A stretch of 64,000 nt of DNA from Vitis vinifera. Its lineage: Eukaryota > Streptophyta > Magnoliopsida > Vitales > Vitaceae. The stretch lies in NCBI RefSeq assembly GCF_030704535.1, contig NC_081809.1, positions 513,501 to 577,500 of the forward strand. The letters are read 5' to 3'. Both the position numbers and the translations under genes were made by a program. How positions within the stretch are numbered: position 1 is the first letter of the stretch; each line of letters opens with the position of its first letter. This document shows positions 25,672-37,738 of the stretch, one piece after another. The notes beneath the pieces are model-generated. The model saw only the letters and a list, made by a program, of their open reading frames with translations, made no database searches and was not told the DNA's origin.

Positions 25672-27380
25672 TGCCATTCTTCCATTTTTCTTCAAGCCCC
25701 AATCCTAGATTCTTTCCAATAAGACCCTGTCTAGAATATTTGTTTCCCCATTTCCCCCATTTGCATTCTTGCATGTTGTCATCCGCAGATTATATATGTA
25801 CAGCCTCATTTCTTCATTCATGTGTAAGGAAAAGTTTTGGTAGTGATTGCACAGAGGATTCTGAGATGTTAGTAGTGTTGCTCTTTGAATTTCTTTATTT
25901 CTATATTTACATTTTGCTGAGTTGTTATTTCATTGTAAACCCTTTTCAGTGAATATTGAGTAGATATGGAATGGAATTTCTAGTGAAATGTGAATTGGAA
26001 TAAAGTGTTTCAGTTGTCAAAGTGCACAGATAGACTGGATGAGTTGGAATCAGATTTGGCCTTTTTTGTTGTTGGAAAACTGGTGTCTTTCACCATTGAT
26101 TTGTTTCAGGCTTTCAGCTTCCCATCTCCACTGACATAATGATGGTACTTTTGAAAGTTCATGGTATAATGATTATTATTTTATTTTAAAATGAAATAAA
26201 GAGAAAAAAGACTGAAATATTTGGATTTTGGGTACACTCCAACAAATATGACAATATTCATTGAAAAGGATCCACTTCAGGTCTTGTAAATGTGAGATTT
26301 TGAAGTGTTTGGTAAATCAAGTCAATGATTTAAAGTGAGTTATTGACTTAATTTATATCCATCTCTGTTTTTATTTATTTTAAATATAGTTTTAGATTTA
26401 ACTAAGAATGAGTTAATTATTTTAATTTAAAATTTAAAATTAACTTATCTTTACTTAAATCTAAAATTATATTTATAAAAAAATTTATTTGAAAACTTTA
26501 AATTAATATAAATAAATTATTAAATCATTTTAAGTTATTAAATTGATTTATCAAATACCCTAAATATTTGATTTGATAATATCTTTCAAAATCTATACCA
26601 TGATTGACATCATATCTAACTTTAAAATCTCATAGTAATCAAATTTAGATTATTTAATGATAGTACAATCAAATGAGATTAAACTATAAAACAATAAAAT
26701 GGATATAAAATAAATAATAACACCAGACATAAGATGCCAACACAATAAAACCTTAGATGTAACGTAATGAGACCTTTATTAAAAGATTTATGAATTCAAT
26801 AATTCAAAATTTATTAGCATTTAATAAATGAAAGAAAACCTTTTTCCCACCACGATAGCAACTTTTTATCTATGTGATTAATTCTATTAAAATAAGTTTT
26901 TTGGCTTAAAAAATAACTTAATATGAAACACTCACTTCGTTTAGGTTTGACATGTTTAGATAATTTTACTAAAAGTATTTTGATTTTAAATTTTTTTAAA
27001 TGAAAGTCAAGCAAATATTGCTTGTTATAGAACTTTTTTTTTTTCATAATCTTTCATTATATCAATATTACCCTTTTGTGATCATGGTTTTGGTGACTTT
27101 AGCTTGTAGTAAAGCTAAATATAAAATATCATCTCAAATAAGAAAAAAATATTAGCTTGTAGATTTTTTCTTTTAAATTTTTTTGCTATATTTTTCATTC
27201 TTTCATTTTCTTTTTTATTTTTATTTTCTTTCTTTCATAGCTTTCCTCTAACCTCAAATTAATTAAACTGTAGGGTAAAAAGAGGGAAAAAAAACTGGCC
27301 TGCATTTTTTTTTATTAAATTTTTTATTTTTAAAATAAAAATTTTCAAAATGAATTTGAAAATAATGTATTTTTTTATTT
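25672..27380. other. GH28 3' flank and AT-rich spacer
   Basis: Presumed 3' UTR to about 26000, then AT-rich spacer. No gene seen. The whole stretch is repeated with few differences at about 39956-41679. Confidence 0.6.
26303..26562. mobile_element. MITE, about 260 bp, downstream of GH28 gene
   Basis: The left end AAGTGTTTGGTAAATCAAGT and the right end ATTGATTTATCAAATACCCT are inverted repeats (RC of the right end: AGGGTATTTGATAAATCAAT). The inside is AT-rich and partly palindromic, without coding capacity. It is present at the same place in the duplicate at 40587-40847, so it predates the duplication. Confidence 0.6.
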
Positions 27381-28669
27381 TAAATTTTATGCTAAAAACT
27401 TTAAAAATAAATGTGTAAGAAAATGTTTAATTTCAAAGTTTTTAAAACTTTAAGATAGAAAATTAACTTGTCATATCAACGTACTAGCCTAAAGTTTGGT
27501 TAAATTTAAATTTTGATGATAATAAAATAATATTTTGATTGAATATTTAATTTTAAGTATGATAATGATGATATATAGTCAAAAGAGGAAAACAAAAGAG
27601 GTTTTATTTATTTATTTATTTATTTTTTAAACTTTTTTACAATATCACATGTATAGAATATATTCTCTTATAAGGCATAGTAGGGACAAGTATGCTTTAA
27701 AATTGACCTTTAGAACATAAGTATTTGGGAATGAAAAATAATCACATTTTTTAAAAGAATTCATTCATATATTATTAATGTTTTTTTGTTAAAAATGAGA
27801 TTGATTACTTCAAAGATAAAAACTTGTGTTTTACATGATTTAAAAGCAAGATTTCCAATCTTAAGTTTCAATTTGAAATAATCCACTATATGTCGTTTAT
27901 CCAATATTTTTCTAAATTTCTTGAATAATTGATTAATTGACCAAAGTGATCGATTGTATTCCTGTCTTCCAATGATTTTTAAAAAAATGTCCAATGACTA
28001 GTTTATAGTCGACTGTATGATTGCTTAATTGATCAAAGTAGTCGATTGTATTCCTGTCTTCCAATGATTATAAAAAAAAATGTCCAACAACTAGTTTCTA
28101 GTCAACTGTGTGATTGTTTGATTGAGCGAAAAATGTGTCTAATAATTAGTGTTTTTACAAAATATGCCTAATAATTAGTCTTTGTACAAAACGATACAAA
28201 TGTGATTATTGGACTTTATTTATGATAGAGACAATAACTTGAAAACTTCATTTATTTAGTTGTCTTGCCTTCTTAAACTCTTTAAATTATAGAAATAATT
28301 AGTTAGAAGGGATGAAATACCCCCTATATTTGTGAATTTATTCCCTCTAATATTTTTATTTGAAGAGTAATTCATTTTTTACATAAATGCTCTTGATTAT
28401 TTGAAGTATTTATAGTATGTTTTAAAAGAAATGATTATTTTTATAAGAAAATAATAAGAGTATTTTTGTTAAAATGAGGTAAAAAAAATGATGAAGGGTT
28501 ATATTTCCAAAATTGGATTTTCAATTACCCTTTTAATTAGATAGCCAAAAATTATATTGAATCCAAACTTGTTTATTTTCTCATTGTGAAGTTATTTCAC
28601 CAGAGTTGTATTCATTCATTACATCTTGTGCTTAAAGGAGCTATTGTACGAGTGGTTAAGGAATCTTAT

Positions 28670-29005
28670 TTAGAAAGTGTTTGTTTTTTTTTAATTTTTT
28701 GTTGAAAATAATTTGTTTTTAGACTTTAAGTTGTTTATTTGTTTTTATTTATTTATTTATTTATTTATTATTATTATTATTTATCTTTTTAGGATTTATT
28801 ATAAATTTTTAGCTAAATAAAAAAATTCAAAATATTTGACTTTTTTTAAATGACAAAAATAGCATGTTGATTTTTCTTTACTTTTTAATATTATATAGAA
28901 ATAAACTGTTATAGAAACAAACAACTTAATACTCGATACTATTAAGTATTATTTAGTTTTAAGTTATATTTAAAATTAAGTGAAAAAGCAAATACCACCT
29001 TAGTG
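28670..29005. mobile_element. Older copy of the GTGTTTGTTT-type MITE
   Basis: The left end AAGTGTTTGTTTTTTTTTAA and the right end AAAAAGCAAATACCACCTTA correspond to the ends of the intact element at 47780-48055, but are diverged. A (TTTA)n(TTA)n tract sits inside at about 28745-28784. Related copies lie at about 36520-36800, 42975-43290, 51123-51405 and 62811-63090, one per unit. Confidence 0.55.
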
Positions 29006-29574
29006 ATTGAAAAAGTCTATTAAAACTTAAAAAATCTCGACATAAAGAATAATAAGGAGAATCATGATTAAGAAAACTTTTAAAATTGTGAAATACATCA
29101 AGTTGTGGAAGTGGATAGGTCGTTGAACCACGATAAAAACGCTTTATTTACAATATCTTTCCCCTTACTTTTTTTTATTTTTCATCACATTCATTCCATT
29201 ACTTGCATATATGGAAACGATTCCTTGAATGTGACTTAATAGAAAACTATTTCTAAGAACAATTCTTAAAAACAATTCTGAGTTGTTTTATGTTTTGAAA
29301 TTCAACTATGAAAATTGTTTTTATTGATTTATTTTTTATGAAAGCATCATGTAATTAAGTATTATGCAAAAGTTTTAAAGTATTCTATATATATTCTCAT
29401 TGCTTCTCAAAACTCTTTACCACCAAAAATACCTAAACCTGCCTCAAATTTATTCTAAAAAATAATATTTTTTTTAAACAATCTATTATTAACCAAAAAA
29501 AAAGTTACCAAATGTGTTTTTAAGTAAGTCCTTATATTTCAATGTTAAAAATTTAATTTTATACAGAAACACAT

Positions 29575-29700
29575 TCAATACTCATTGGGCTCAGACAGCT
29601 GAATCCAGTCCAAAGCCCATCCACTGGTTTAAAATTCAGGCCCATTATATTGTTCATCCTGCCGGGCCTTGCGGTTCAGCCCATCTCAATTGTACCTAAC
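29575..29700. promoter_or_regulatory. Promoter-like cluster of TGGGCY motifs, repeated in every unit
   Basis: It holds TTGGGCTC, AAGCCCATC, AGGCCCATT and CAGCCCATC within about 110 bp. Copies lie at about 37504-37610, 43880-43995, 52125-52240 and 63810-63920. In the 37.5-kb copy it stands directly upstream of the 5' end of a UTP5-like gene, where such motifs are expected. In the other units it abuts the EP-domain pseudogene. Confidence 0.4.
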
Positions 29701-29767
29701 AAAAAGCAAGAGAACAAGTTCCACGAATCTAAATACACAATCTGAAATTGGATTTGGGAAATTCAGA

Positions 29768-30360
29768 CACTGCAAGTATCTATGCCATACCTCTCCATAC
29801 TTCATGAAGCTCCTATAGCAAGTATCTATGACTTCTTCCAACTCTTTCCACCGTTTCATGAAGCTGTTCGGGTGGGGGCCGACACTGCATAGCTTCCAAT
29901 CAGTTCAATTATATAAATAAATCCTCAAACTTAACCAGATCACTCCATGATGATTCTTTCCCTTCAGGAGTAGGTTCTGAGCTCTGAGAGCAATTTGCAT
30001 GAGAAGACAAAGCCCCCTTCTCCTCTTCATTGCATCATTGCTCCAATAGCGTGTAATGTTTAGATCCTCCATTGGTTATGTAGTGTCTTCCACCCTCTCT
30101 GTGGTAGGCAGCAATGTCAAGTGGTTCAACCATCTTTCTATAATTCGTTCCTGTACAGAGCCAGAGGATTTGCAAAGCTGCCCCTTCCTGGTGAGGCTTC
30201 CTCTCTACGTGTTCTACCATGTCTTCCCATCGGTTCCATTTTAATGTCTCTTTTACACCCCAGGTTTCTGAAGCTGTCATAATAACCCATTGTGCTCATC
30301 TTTTGATTTCTTTCTTGTACCGTTCTAGCTGGAACATATCTAGTTTTATGTCAGTCAGAA
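29768..30360 (-). pseudogene. Decayed SAG101 EP-domain exon (unit 1)
   Basis: Reading -, the sequence follows the last exon of SAG101 from LERYKKE through KMVEPLDIAAYHREGG and SWSDLVKFEDL to the C-terminal region. It has in-frame stops (for example after HYTLLEQ and in the LFI*LN stretch) and frame changes, and lacks all lipase-domain exons. It lies about 380 bp downstream of SAG101-1 in the same orientation, so it is a relic of an older tandem copy. It cannot make a SAG101 protein. Confidence 0.85.
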
Positions 30361-30742
30361 GCTTAAAAGGAAATTTTCAATGGGAAGTTGTTGCGAGTTT
30401 TGGTGGAGTTGAATCTAAACAAACATGTTTTTCTTCCCCTTCCCCCCCTTTTTTTTTTTTTGAAGGAAAAGACTCTTTGAAGTCTTATTTGATTTTCTTG
30501 TTTACATTTATTTGTTTAGGATATAAATAAAACACAATTTAATAGAACAACAATGAAAGTGCATCCCAGCAACATCATAATATTCATTTCTTAACAAAAA
30601 AAACTGAGGAAAAGAAGGAAGAAAATAGTGCTGAGAATATGGGCAGCAACCAAGAAAAAGGGAAAAAGGTCACACTCTTTCTAGTTTTATCCATTGAACG
30701 CTCACAAAACAACAAACACAACACACAAACTGGATTGCCCCT

Positions 30743-33003
30743 CTAACCATACTTCATATAGCTACGTTTCTTCATGAAGTTGATCAATGGCGACCCATGG
30801 GAATTACTGCAAGTATCTATGTAGCCCTCATACAGTCCCCACCATTTCATGAAGCTGCTTTCCCTCGAGAAAATCTCAGGGGACGCTGCATAGTTGTTAA
30901 TCTGTTCCATTACATACTCCTCGAACTTAACCAGATTATCCCATGATGATTTTCCCTGCTCAAGAGTACAGTTTTTACTCTTGAGCAATTCGCATGACAA
31001 GATGGCCTCCTCCACATGTGCCCAAAACAAAGAATCCTCAGTTAGGATACCAGACACCTTTTGCTTCTTGGAATCAAGCTTATCTCTAGAGGGGGGTTTC
31101 ACATCTTCTTCATACCATTGCTGCAACAGCTTGTAATGAAGAGATCTTCCATTGTTTATGTAGTCTGTTCCACCCTCTCTGTAGAAGGCAGCAATGTCCA
31201 GTGGTTCAACCATTCTCCTATAAACTGTCCCTGCATAGAGCCAACGGGTTCGAAATGTTGCTCCTTCCTTCTGGGGCTTCCTCTGTACTTGTGCAACCAT
31301 GTCTTCCCAGTACATTGTGAGGTTTCCCCTAAACTGTTCAACGTTGATGTCCCTTTTAGACCCCTGATTTTTGAAGCAATCGTAGTAACCCATTTCCGAT
31401 TTCTTCTTATACCATTCTAGATGGGCCATGTCTCTTTTTATGTCATTCAGTTTCTTGGCATCGGAAGCTTTATTTTTCTGGATTAGGCTTCTGGTTTCAG
31501 CTTCCATTGTTCTTATCATAGCGTTGATATCAATGTTATGCTGCAGCAGCTGCCATGAATTTTAAAAATGAGACGAGTTATGGAAGATCCCAAAGAACAA
31601 GAAGATAAATCTGAATAGGGCAGTTATTGCAGTATTTGGTGAAGTGTAAACCATGTTTCATAACATCATTAGATGGGAGAAAGCTGTTTACCTTTGTTTG
31701 ATTAAATCCAATTGTCTCAAGTTCCATGACGATCCCAGCTGAAAATGGATCTGCAAACCGTTCACCCACCTGCGGCAGTCCCTTGCAGATTGCCCTCTCC
31801 TTGAGGTTTCTTAAAATCTCCCCATAATCAACATCCTGCAATCCTCCGGCAACCTCTGATGATATGACTTTAAGCAATCCCAAAATTAAATCAGGGTTGT
31901 CAAAACAAGCACAACCAAGTTCAGAGCACAAGAGATATGTCCCGAAGGGCTTGTAACCGGTAGTTTGTGAATGGGAGGATGTGGGCGGAGATCTGCCGGA
32001 TGGGAGGAAGAGTCCGGGGACTGGGTCTTGGTTAGACACTACATGCAGGAAGAAAGAATTCCATATGGAGTGTTGGAGGCCAAAGTCGCCTATGAGGGGT
32101 GAACCAAAGGTGATACAAAAGGGGCGGCATTTGGGCTTTAATAAATTGCCATCTAGCAGGCGTAAGGTGAAGAGAGAAGCAACGGATCCTCCCAGGGAGT
32201 ACCCAGTGATGATTAACTGACCTTCAATCTGAGTCAACTGCAAAACAAGTAACCATATGAAATCCATGTCAGAATAATGCCACTAATCTCACTTCTGAAC
32301 ATTCCTTTTTCAGTGACAAGATATATGCAAGCTTATCTAAAGACAGATACCAACACCAGTTCTACTGTATTCCTGTTAAGAGTTGAATCACAACCGATCA
32401 ATGGGTCATGTGACGATGCCATGAAAATGGATATGTGTGACGTCTTATCCTTCAGGTAGTTCGACTCCATGAGGGAGATCTCATGGTCAAGCTGTTTCGT
32501 GTCTCACAATTGTTAACGAAAAGGAAACGAAAATTCAAACAAGTATCAGATTTTGACCTCATCTGTTAGTCCAGAGAGATGATCATGGAGAGGGGTATAG
32601 AGGGTTAATGCTGCTCTGTTAATGGAGACGGACGGGTATTCTTCGGTACGGAGGAAGTCAAAGAGAGGAGACCGATCTAAATCTCCTTGTCCAGGAAGAG
32701 GGTATTGAGTGCAGTCAGGTGAAGAGACAAAAGCTACAATTGTGCACTTGGAAGACAGTTGAAAAAGTCTGTATTGAACAGGCAAGGCTGTTTGGTCTCT
32801 GTTAAGTTCAAGAATTTTGGTCAAAGCACAGTCGATTAGATTGGAGCTCAGCACCAAATTTGCCAGTTCCCGTGCAGAGCTAAACCTGCAGTGAAAGACC
32901 CAACAGAAAAAGGAGAAATTAAGCAAGAACAAAGCGAGGATTCGATTCTAGGAACCAAAAAATGAATCAGAGACATTGATACTTACAAAGGAACTTGATT
33001 CAT
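30743..33003 (-). CDS. SAG101: SAG101-like lipase-like immune regulator, copy 1
   Basis: Exons on -: 33003-32987, 32885-32558, 32237-31692 and 31549-30743, frame continuous, 565 aa (Arabidopsis SAG101 is slightly shorter). The first exon is only 17 nt (MNQVP plus two bases). Residues about 116-297 carry the alpha/beta-hydrolase core: IITGYSLGGSVASLFTLRLL with Ser129 in GxSxG and a NQDPVP Asp at 186. The other two copies have GHSLGG; here His is Tyr. The last exon is the EP (EDS1-PAD4) helical domain with EPLDIA at 412-417. In dicots SAG101 forms a nucleocytoplasmic heterodimer with EDS1 that binds TIR-made nucleotides and engages NRG1-type helper NLRs. Esterase activity is not assured: I cannot place a catalytic His with confidence. 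A TATATAAT on - sits at 33058-33051, about 50 nt before the ATG. Confidence 0.93.
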
Positions 33004-33050
33004 CTTCCTTTCTTCCACGGAGATACAACCAGAACAAGACCAAAAACAAT

Positions 33051-33058
33051 ATTATATA
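33051..33058 (-). promoter_or_regulatory. TATA box of SAG101-1
   Basis: Reads TATATAAT on -, 48 nt upstream of the start codon. The same string is at 47361-47354 before SAG101-2. At 55575-55568 before SAG101-3 the corresponding bases read CAAATAAT, so the core there is altered. Confidence 0.55.
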
Positions 33059-33535
33059 GGAGGATGAAGGGAATCCTGACAACTTGTAATTGTTAAAGAA
33101 AGACTACAAAAGCCGGTCTACGAGAAAAGATGCTTCCCCGGTTCTCACACGGTATGATGACCACCAGGATGGTCTACGAGCAAATAAGCTTTGTTTTTCT
33201 CAGCAAGACCCAAAGCTGTGTTTCTAAGGTTACGAATTTTCATACCAAATATTGATATATGTTTCCGTTAGTTTTCAAGATGAAGAAACCAGCAAGAGAA
33301 ATTTTCTTTGTAATTTTTTTTACCATTTAATTGGTTTAAGAGATCTATTTTTCTAACTTAAAAACCTAGTTTTGAATGTGAATTTGTCTTAAGACTTAAA
33401 TTTAATCTTAGGTAGACTTTAAACCTAAACTCTACATTATATAATACTTATTTCTTACAATAGCTTCGACACTAAGTTATGAAACTCTCTAAATGGTTTT
33501 TATTAGTTTATTGATTTTAATAAATAGTTTTTTAG

Positions 33536-34303
33536 GGAGAATTGTGTTTTGGGCCCGGATGGGCCCAAAAATTGACTAAAGATCCATATATCATTCACAT
33601 TTAAGCCCAAGACCCAAATAAATTGTAAAAATTAAGTTAAAAAATATTATCCTTCATTAATTCATAAAATACCTTTAATCCCTACATAGGCATATAGTGA
33701 GTGTAAATTTCAAAATTTTTCCCTTTTTCTATTCCTAATTAAGTATTACTTATTTCTAACTTTTTGTTTTGTTTTTTTTTTCTTTTATTAAAGATATTGA
33801 ATCTTTTTACTCTTATAAAAAATTTTCATATAAAATTGAATGGATAATAAATTAATTATTTTTATTATTTTCATATAAAAAAATAGTACTAAACAAGGTT
33901 TTCAATTTTTATTTTGAAAAATATTTTTCATTTTTTAATTAAATATTTTTTTCTAAAAGAAAATATAAAAAATATAAATCATATTACCATTTTTTTAGAA
34001 ATTATTTTTTAAAATAGTTTTTGAACGTAATTTTTCTTTATTTATAATTTAAAATAGAAAATAATGTTGATTTTCAATTATTTATAAAAAAAAAGTTTTA
34101 AAAAATAATGAAAAATCCAAATAGTTAAAATAGAATTATTATGGTTGCATGAATAGTGGTGCAATAAAGACAAAAAAAGCTTACGTGAAAGATCAATGAG
34201 TATTTTGGTATTTTGATAACTTATATCATTTCCATCAATTATGTAAGTTTTATGAACCAAACCTTAATTTTTGATCCACCTGGGTCCAAAACACAATTGT
34301 CTC

Positions 34304-34304
<1 letters not shown>
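33536..34304. mobile_element. Inverted-repeat transposon, about 770 bp, non-coding (unit 1)
   Basis: The left end GGAGAATTGTGTTTTGGGCC and the reverse complement of the right end, AGAGACAATTGTGTTTTGGA, start inverted repeats of roughly 45 bp that end in CAAAAATT. The core is AT-rich with no transposase. Long inverted repeats and size fit a non-autonomous Mutator-like or similar DNA element; the target duplication was not resolved. Orthologous copies sit at 48119-48900 and 56053-56837, so it entered before unit amplification. Confidence 0.6.
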
Positions 34305-34307
<3 letters not shown>

Positions 34308-34348
<41 letters not shown>

Positions 34349-34352
34349 TTTG
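34308..34352. repeat. (TA)n microsatellite, unit 1 allele
   Basis: About 16-17 TA repeats directly after the inverted-repeat element. The same locus is much shorter at 48901-48918 and much longer at 56846-56930. Confidence 0.9.
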
Positions 34353-35180
34353 TGTCCTTATTTATTAATTAGGGTTTCAATTATCATAAGTAATAATCAA
34401 TCTTATGTATTGACTTGGGTTTGCTCGTTATTGAGAGTAGTTAGTTGAAAGTCTATGAATTGAATATGAATTGCAGTATATTGGGGAATTCTTGCATTTA
34501 ATGTTGTTAGCAAAACCCCATTTTCATGACTTAGCTACTTCGTTGTCGAAAGAAGAGCATCAATTTACTCCATATGTCCTACTAGGGTTGCTCTTCCATT
34601 GAGAACATAATGTTCATTAACTTTTCTTTAGGTGAAGTCATCATTGATGGTACCAAATGCTCTAACTATTTTTTTTTTTGTCCTTCCTAATTCAAGTATA
34701 GGGTTTATATATTGTGTGTAAGGGTTTTCACATTATGCTAATTGGGTTAACATCTATAGATGCATAATTGATGCTAAGTCCATAAAAATTTATGGTAAAA
34801 AACACCCTTTATCATTCACACTAATTTATTTGCATGTTTTTCTTGATTCTCATTATTTGTTTTTTAAATCAAACCATTAGAAAAATTACTTACCCACATG
34901 TATCAATATCAAATACTATATTTTTACATTTTCACAAAGTATAAGGTATTTGTATTAAATATACAAGATATTTATACTAATTGAATAAGTTTGTCCATTG
35001 TAAATATATTTATATGTTTTTCTTCATTTTTTTAATTTGTTTTTTATATCAAAGTATTGAAAATATTGTTTGTATACAAATATAAATGTTGAATATAATT
35101 TTATTTTATTTTTTTTTTCGTATTTTCACATATAATGTATAAGACATTTATAATAATTATACAATGTTTAATGTGCATAT

Positions 35181-35320
35181 GTTCCATTGGTTATGTTGTT
35201 TCTTACACCATCTTAGTAGTAGGCAACAATGTCAAGTGGTTCAACCATTGCCCCTTCCTTTCGAGGCTTCCTCTCTATCTGTTTGACCATGTCTTTCTAG
35301 TATATTGTATTATGAGGTTT
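35181..35320 (-). pseudogene. Short EP-domain fragment at the unit edge (unit 1)
   Basis: The + text TCCATTGGTTATG...GGCAACAATGTCAAGTGGTT and GTTTGACCATGTCTTTC follow the EP exon of SAG101 (compare 31150-31320) with an internal deletion and stops. It is the third EP-derived sequence per unit and ends about 20 bp before the next unit begins at 35341. Coding sense is -. Confidence 0.7.
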
Positions 35321-35340
35321 TTCCTTAAAAGCTTTAATTT

Positions 35341-37664
35341 TAAATTTTATGCTAAAAACTTTAAAAATAAATGTGTAAGAAAATGTTTAATTTCAAAAGT
35401 TTTTAAAACTTTAAGATAGAAAATTAACTTGTCATATCAACATACTAGCCTAAAGTTTGGTTAAATCTAAATTTTGATGATAGTAAAATAATATTTTGAT
35501 TAAATATTTAATTTTAAGTATAATAATGATATCCAATCAAAAGAGGAAAACAAGAGAGGTTTTTTTTATTTTTTATTTTTTATTTTTTATTTTTTTTATT
35601 TACACTTTTTTACAAAATCATATGTATAGAATAGATTTTCTTGTAAGGCATAGTAAGGATAAGTATGCTTTAAAATTGACCTTTAGAACCTAAGTATTTG
35701 GGAATGAAAAATAATCACATTTTTTATAAGATTTTTTAAAAGAATTCATTAATGTATTATTAATGATTTTTTGTGAAAAATGAATTGATTACTTCAAAGA
35801 TAAAAACTTGTGTTTTACATGATTTTTCAACATTAAAAGCACGATTTCTGATCTTAAGTTTCAATTTGAAATAATTCGTTATATATATATATATCTTTTA
35901 TCCAATATTTTTTTAAATTTCTTAAATAATTGATTAATTGACCAAAGTAATCGATTGTATTCATGTCTTCCAATTATTATAAAAAAAAATGTCTAACGAC
36001 TAGTTTATTGTCAACTGTATAATTGCTTAATTGATCAAAGTAGTCGATTGTATTCCTGTCTTCCATTGATTATAAAAAAAAAAGTCCAATAATTAGTCTT
36101 TGTCTAGCCTTCTTAAACTCTTAAAATTATAGAAATAATTAGTTAAAAGAGATGAAATACCCATATTTGTGAATTTATTCCCTCCAATATTTTTATTTGA
36201 AGAGTAATTCATTTTTTTTTACATAAAAACCTTGGGCTATTTGAAGTATTTATAGTGTGTTTTAAAAGGAATGATTATTTTTATAGGAAAATAATAAGAG
36301 CTTTTTTTTGTTAAAATGAGGTAAAAAAATGACGAAGGGTTATATTTCCAAAATTGGGTTTTCAATGACCATTTTAATTAGATAACCCAAAATTATATTG
36401 AATCCAAACTTGTTTATCTTCTCATTGTGAGCACTTTAGTCATTTCACCAGAGTTGTATTCATTTATTACATTTTGTGCTTAAAGAAGCCATTGTACAAG
36501 TGGCTAAGGAATCTTATTTAGAAAGTGTTTGTTTTTTTAAATTTTTGTTGAAAACAATCTGTTTTACACTTTAAATTGTTTGCTTTTTTTTTTTTATTAT
36601 AAATTTTTAGCTTAAAAAAAAGGCAAAATATTTGTCTTTTTTTAAATGAAAAAAATAACATATTGATTTTTCTTTACTTTTTAATATTATATAAAAATAA
36701 AATGTTATAAAAAAAAACAACCTAATACTTGATATTATTAAATATTATTTAGTTTTAACTTATATTTAGAATTAAGTGAAAAAATAAACACCATCTTAGT
36801 GATTGTAAAAGTCTATTGAAACTTAAGAAATCCGGACTTAAAAAATAATAAGGAGAATCATGATTAAGAAAACTTTTAAAATTGTGAAATATGTCAAGGT
36901 GTGGAAGTGGATTGGTCATTGAACCACAATAAAAACACTTTATTTACAACATTTCTCCCCTTACTTTTTTCTATTTTTCATCACATTCATTCCATTACTT
37001 GCATATATAAAGAGATCATCACCTAATTTACTCATTTATTGGATGATTATCCAAATTTGTTAATTAGATTAACTTTAGTCTTTATACTCCCTTTATGCAA
37101 GGATGAAACATAGAAAAATAAAAGATAAAAGCTTCCTTGATTGTGACTTAATAGAAAACTATTTTTAAGAACAATGCTTAAAAACAGTTTTGAGTTGTTT
37201 TATGTTTCGCAATTCAAATATGAAAATTGTTTTTATCGATTTATTTTTCATGAAAGCCTCGTGTAAGTAAGTATCTTATGCAAAAGTTTTTAAAGTATTC
37301 TATATATTTTCTATTGCTTCTCAAAACTCTTTACCACAAAAAATACCTAAACATGCCTCAAATTTATTCTAAAAAATAATATATTTTTAATTTTTTCTTA
37401 AAGTCCATTATTAACCAAAAAAAAAAGTTACCAAATGTGTTTTTAAGTAAGTCCTCATATTTCAATGTTAAAAGTTTAATTTTATACAGAAACACATTCA
37501 ATACTCATTGGGCTCAGACAGCTGAATCCAGTATAAAGCCCATTCATAGGTTTAAAATTCAGGCCCATTAATGTTGTTCATCCTGGCGGGCTTTTCGGTT
37601 CAGCCCATCTCAATTGTACCTAACAAAAAGCCCCAAAACAGGTTCCACAAATCTAAATACACTC
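35341..37664. repeat. Truncated array unit (1b)
   Basis: Matches 27381-29735 (spacer, MITE, TGGGCY cluster) and stops at about 37664, just before the EP pseudogene would begin. From there the sequence is that of a UTP5-like 5' region. No gene is seen inside. Confidence 0.75.
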
Positions 37665-37738
37665 AAATATGGAGGCTAAAATGAAAAATCCTAAAATTGA
37701 AAAAAAAGAAAAAGAAATAAAAAAGGGGCCCTTGCGAA

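Larger units (their letters stand above)
27381..35340. repeat. Tandem array unit 1 (about 7.96 kb) with SAG101-1
   Basis: The word TAAATTTTATGCTAAAAACT at 27381 recurs at 35341, 41680, 49905 and, with a one-base insertion, 57909, each time opening the same series: AT-rich spacer, MITE, TGGGCY cluster, EP-domain pseudogene, full SAG101 gene, inverted-repeat element, EP fragment. This sets the unit boundaries used here. Confidence 0.85.

Noticed and set aside
28620-28670. tRNA-like text (ACGAGTGGTTAAGGAATC) in the unit spacer
   Set aside because: An A-box-like word alone. No B box at the right distance and no cloverleaf could be drawn.
29514-29699. 61-codon frame repeated at 43819-44004, 52057-52242 and 63745-63930
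   Set aside because: Its persistence follows from recent unit duplication. The copy at 37450-37620 is shifted, and the sequence reads as a TGGGCY promoter cluster, not a peptide family.
31061-31420. 119-codon + strand frame opposite SAG101 exon 4, present in all three copies
   Set aside because: It is the antisense shadow of the EP-domain exon; the same applies to 79-codon frames opposite exon 3.
32267-32557. An extra coding exon between SAG101 exons 2 and 3
   Set aside because: The stretch has stops in the needed frame, and exon 2 joins exon 3 directly in phase 0 in all three copies.
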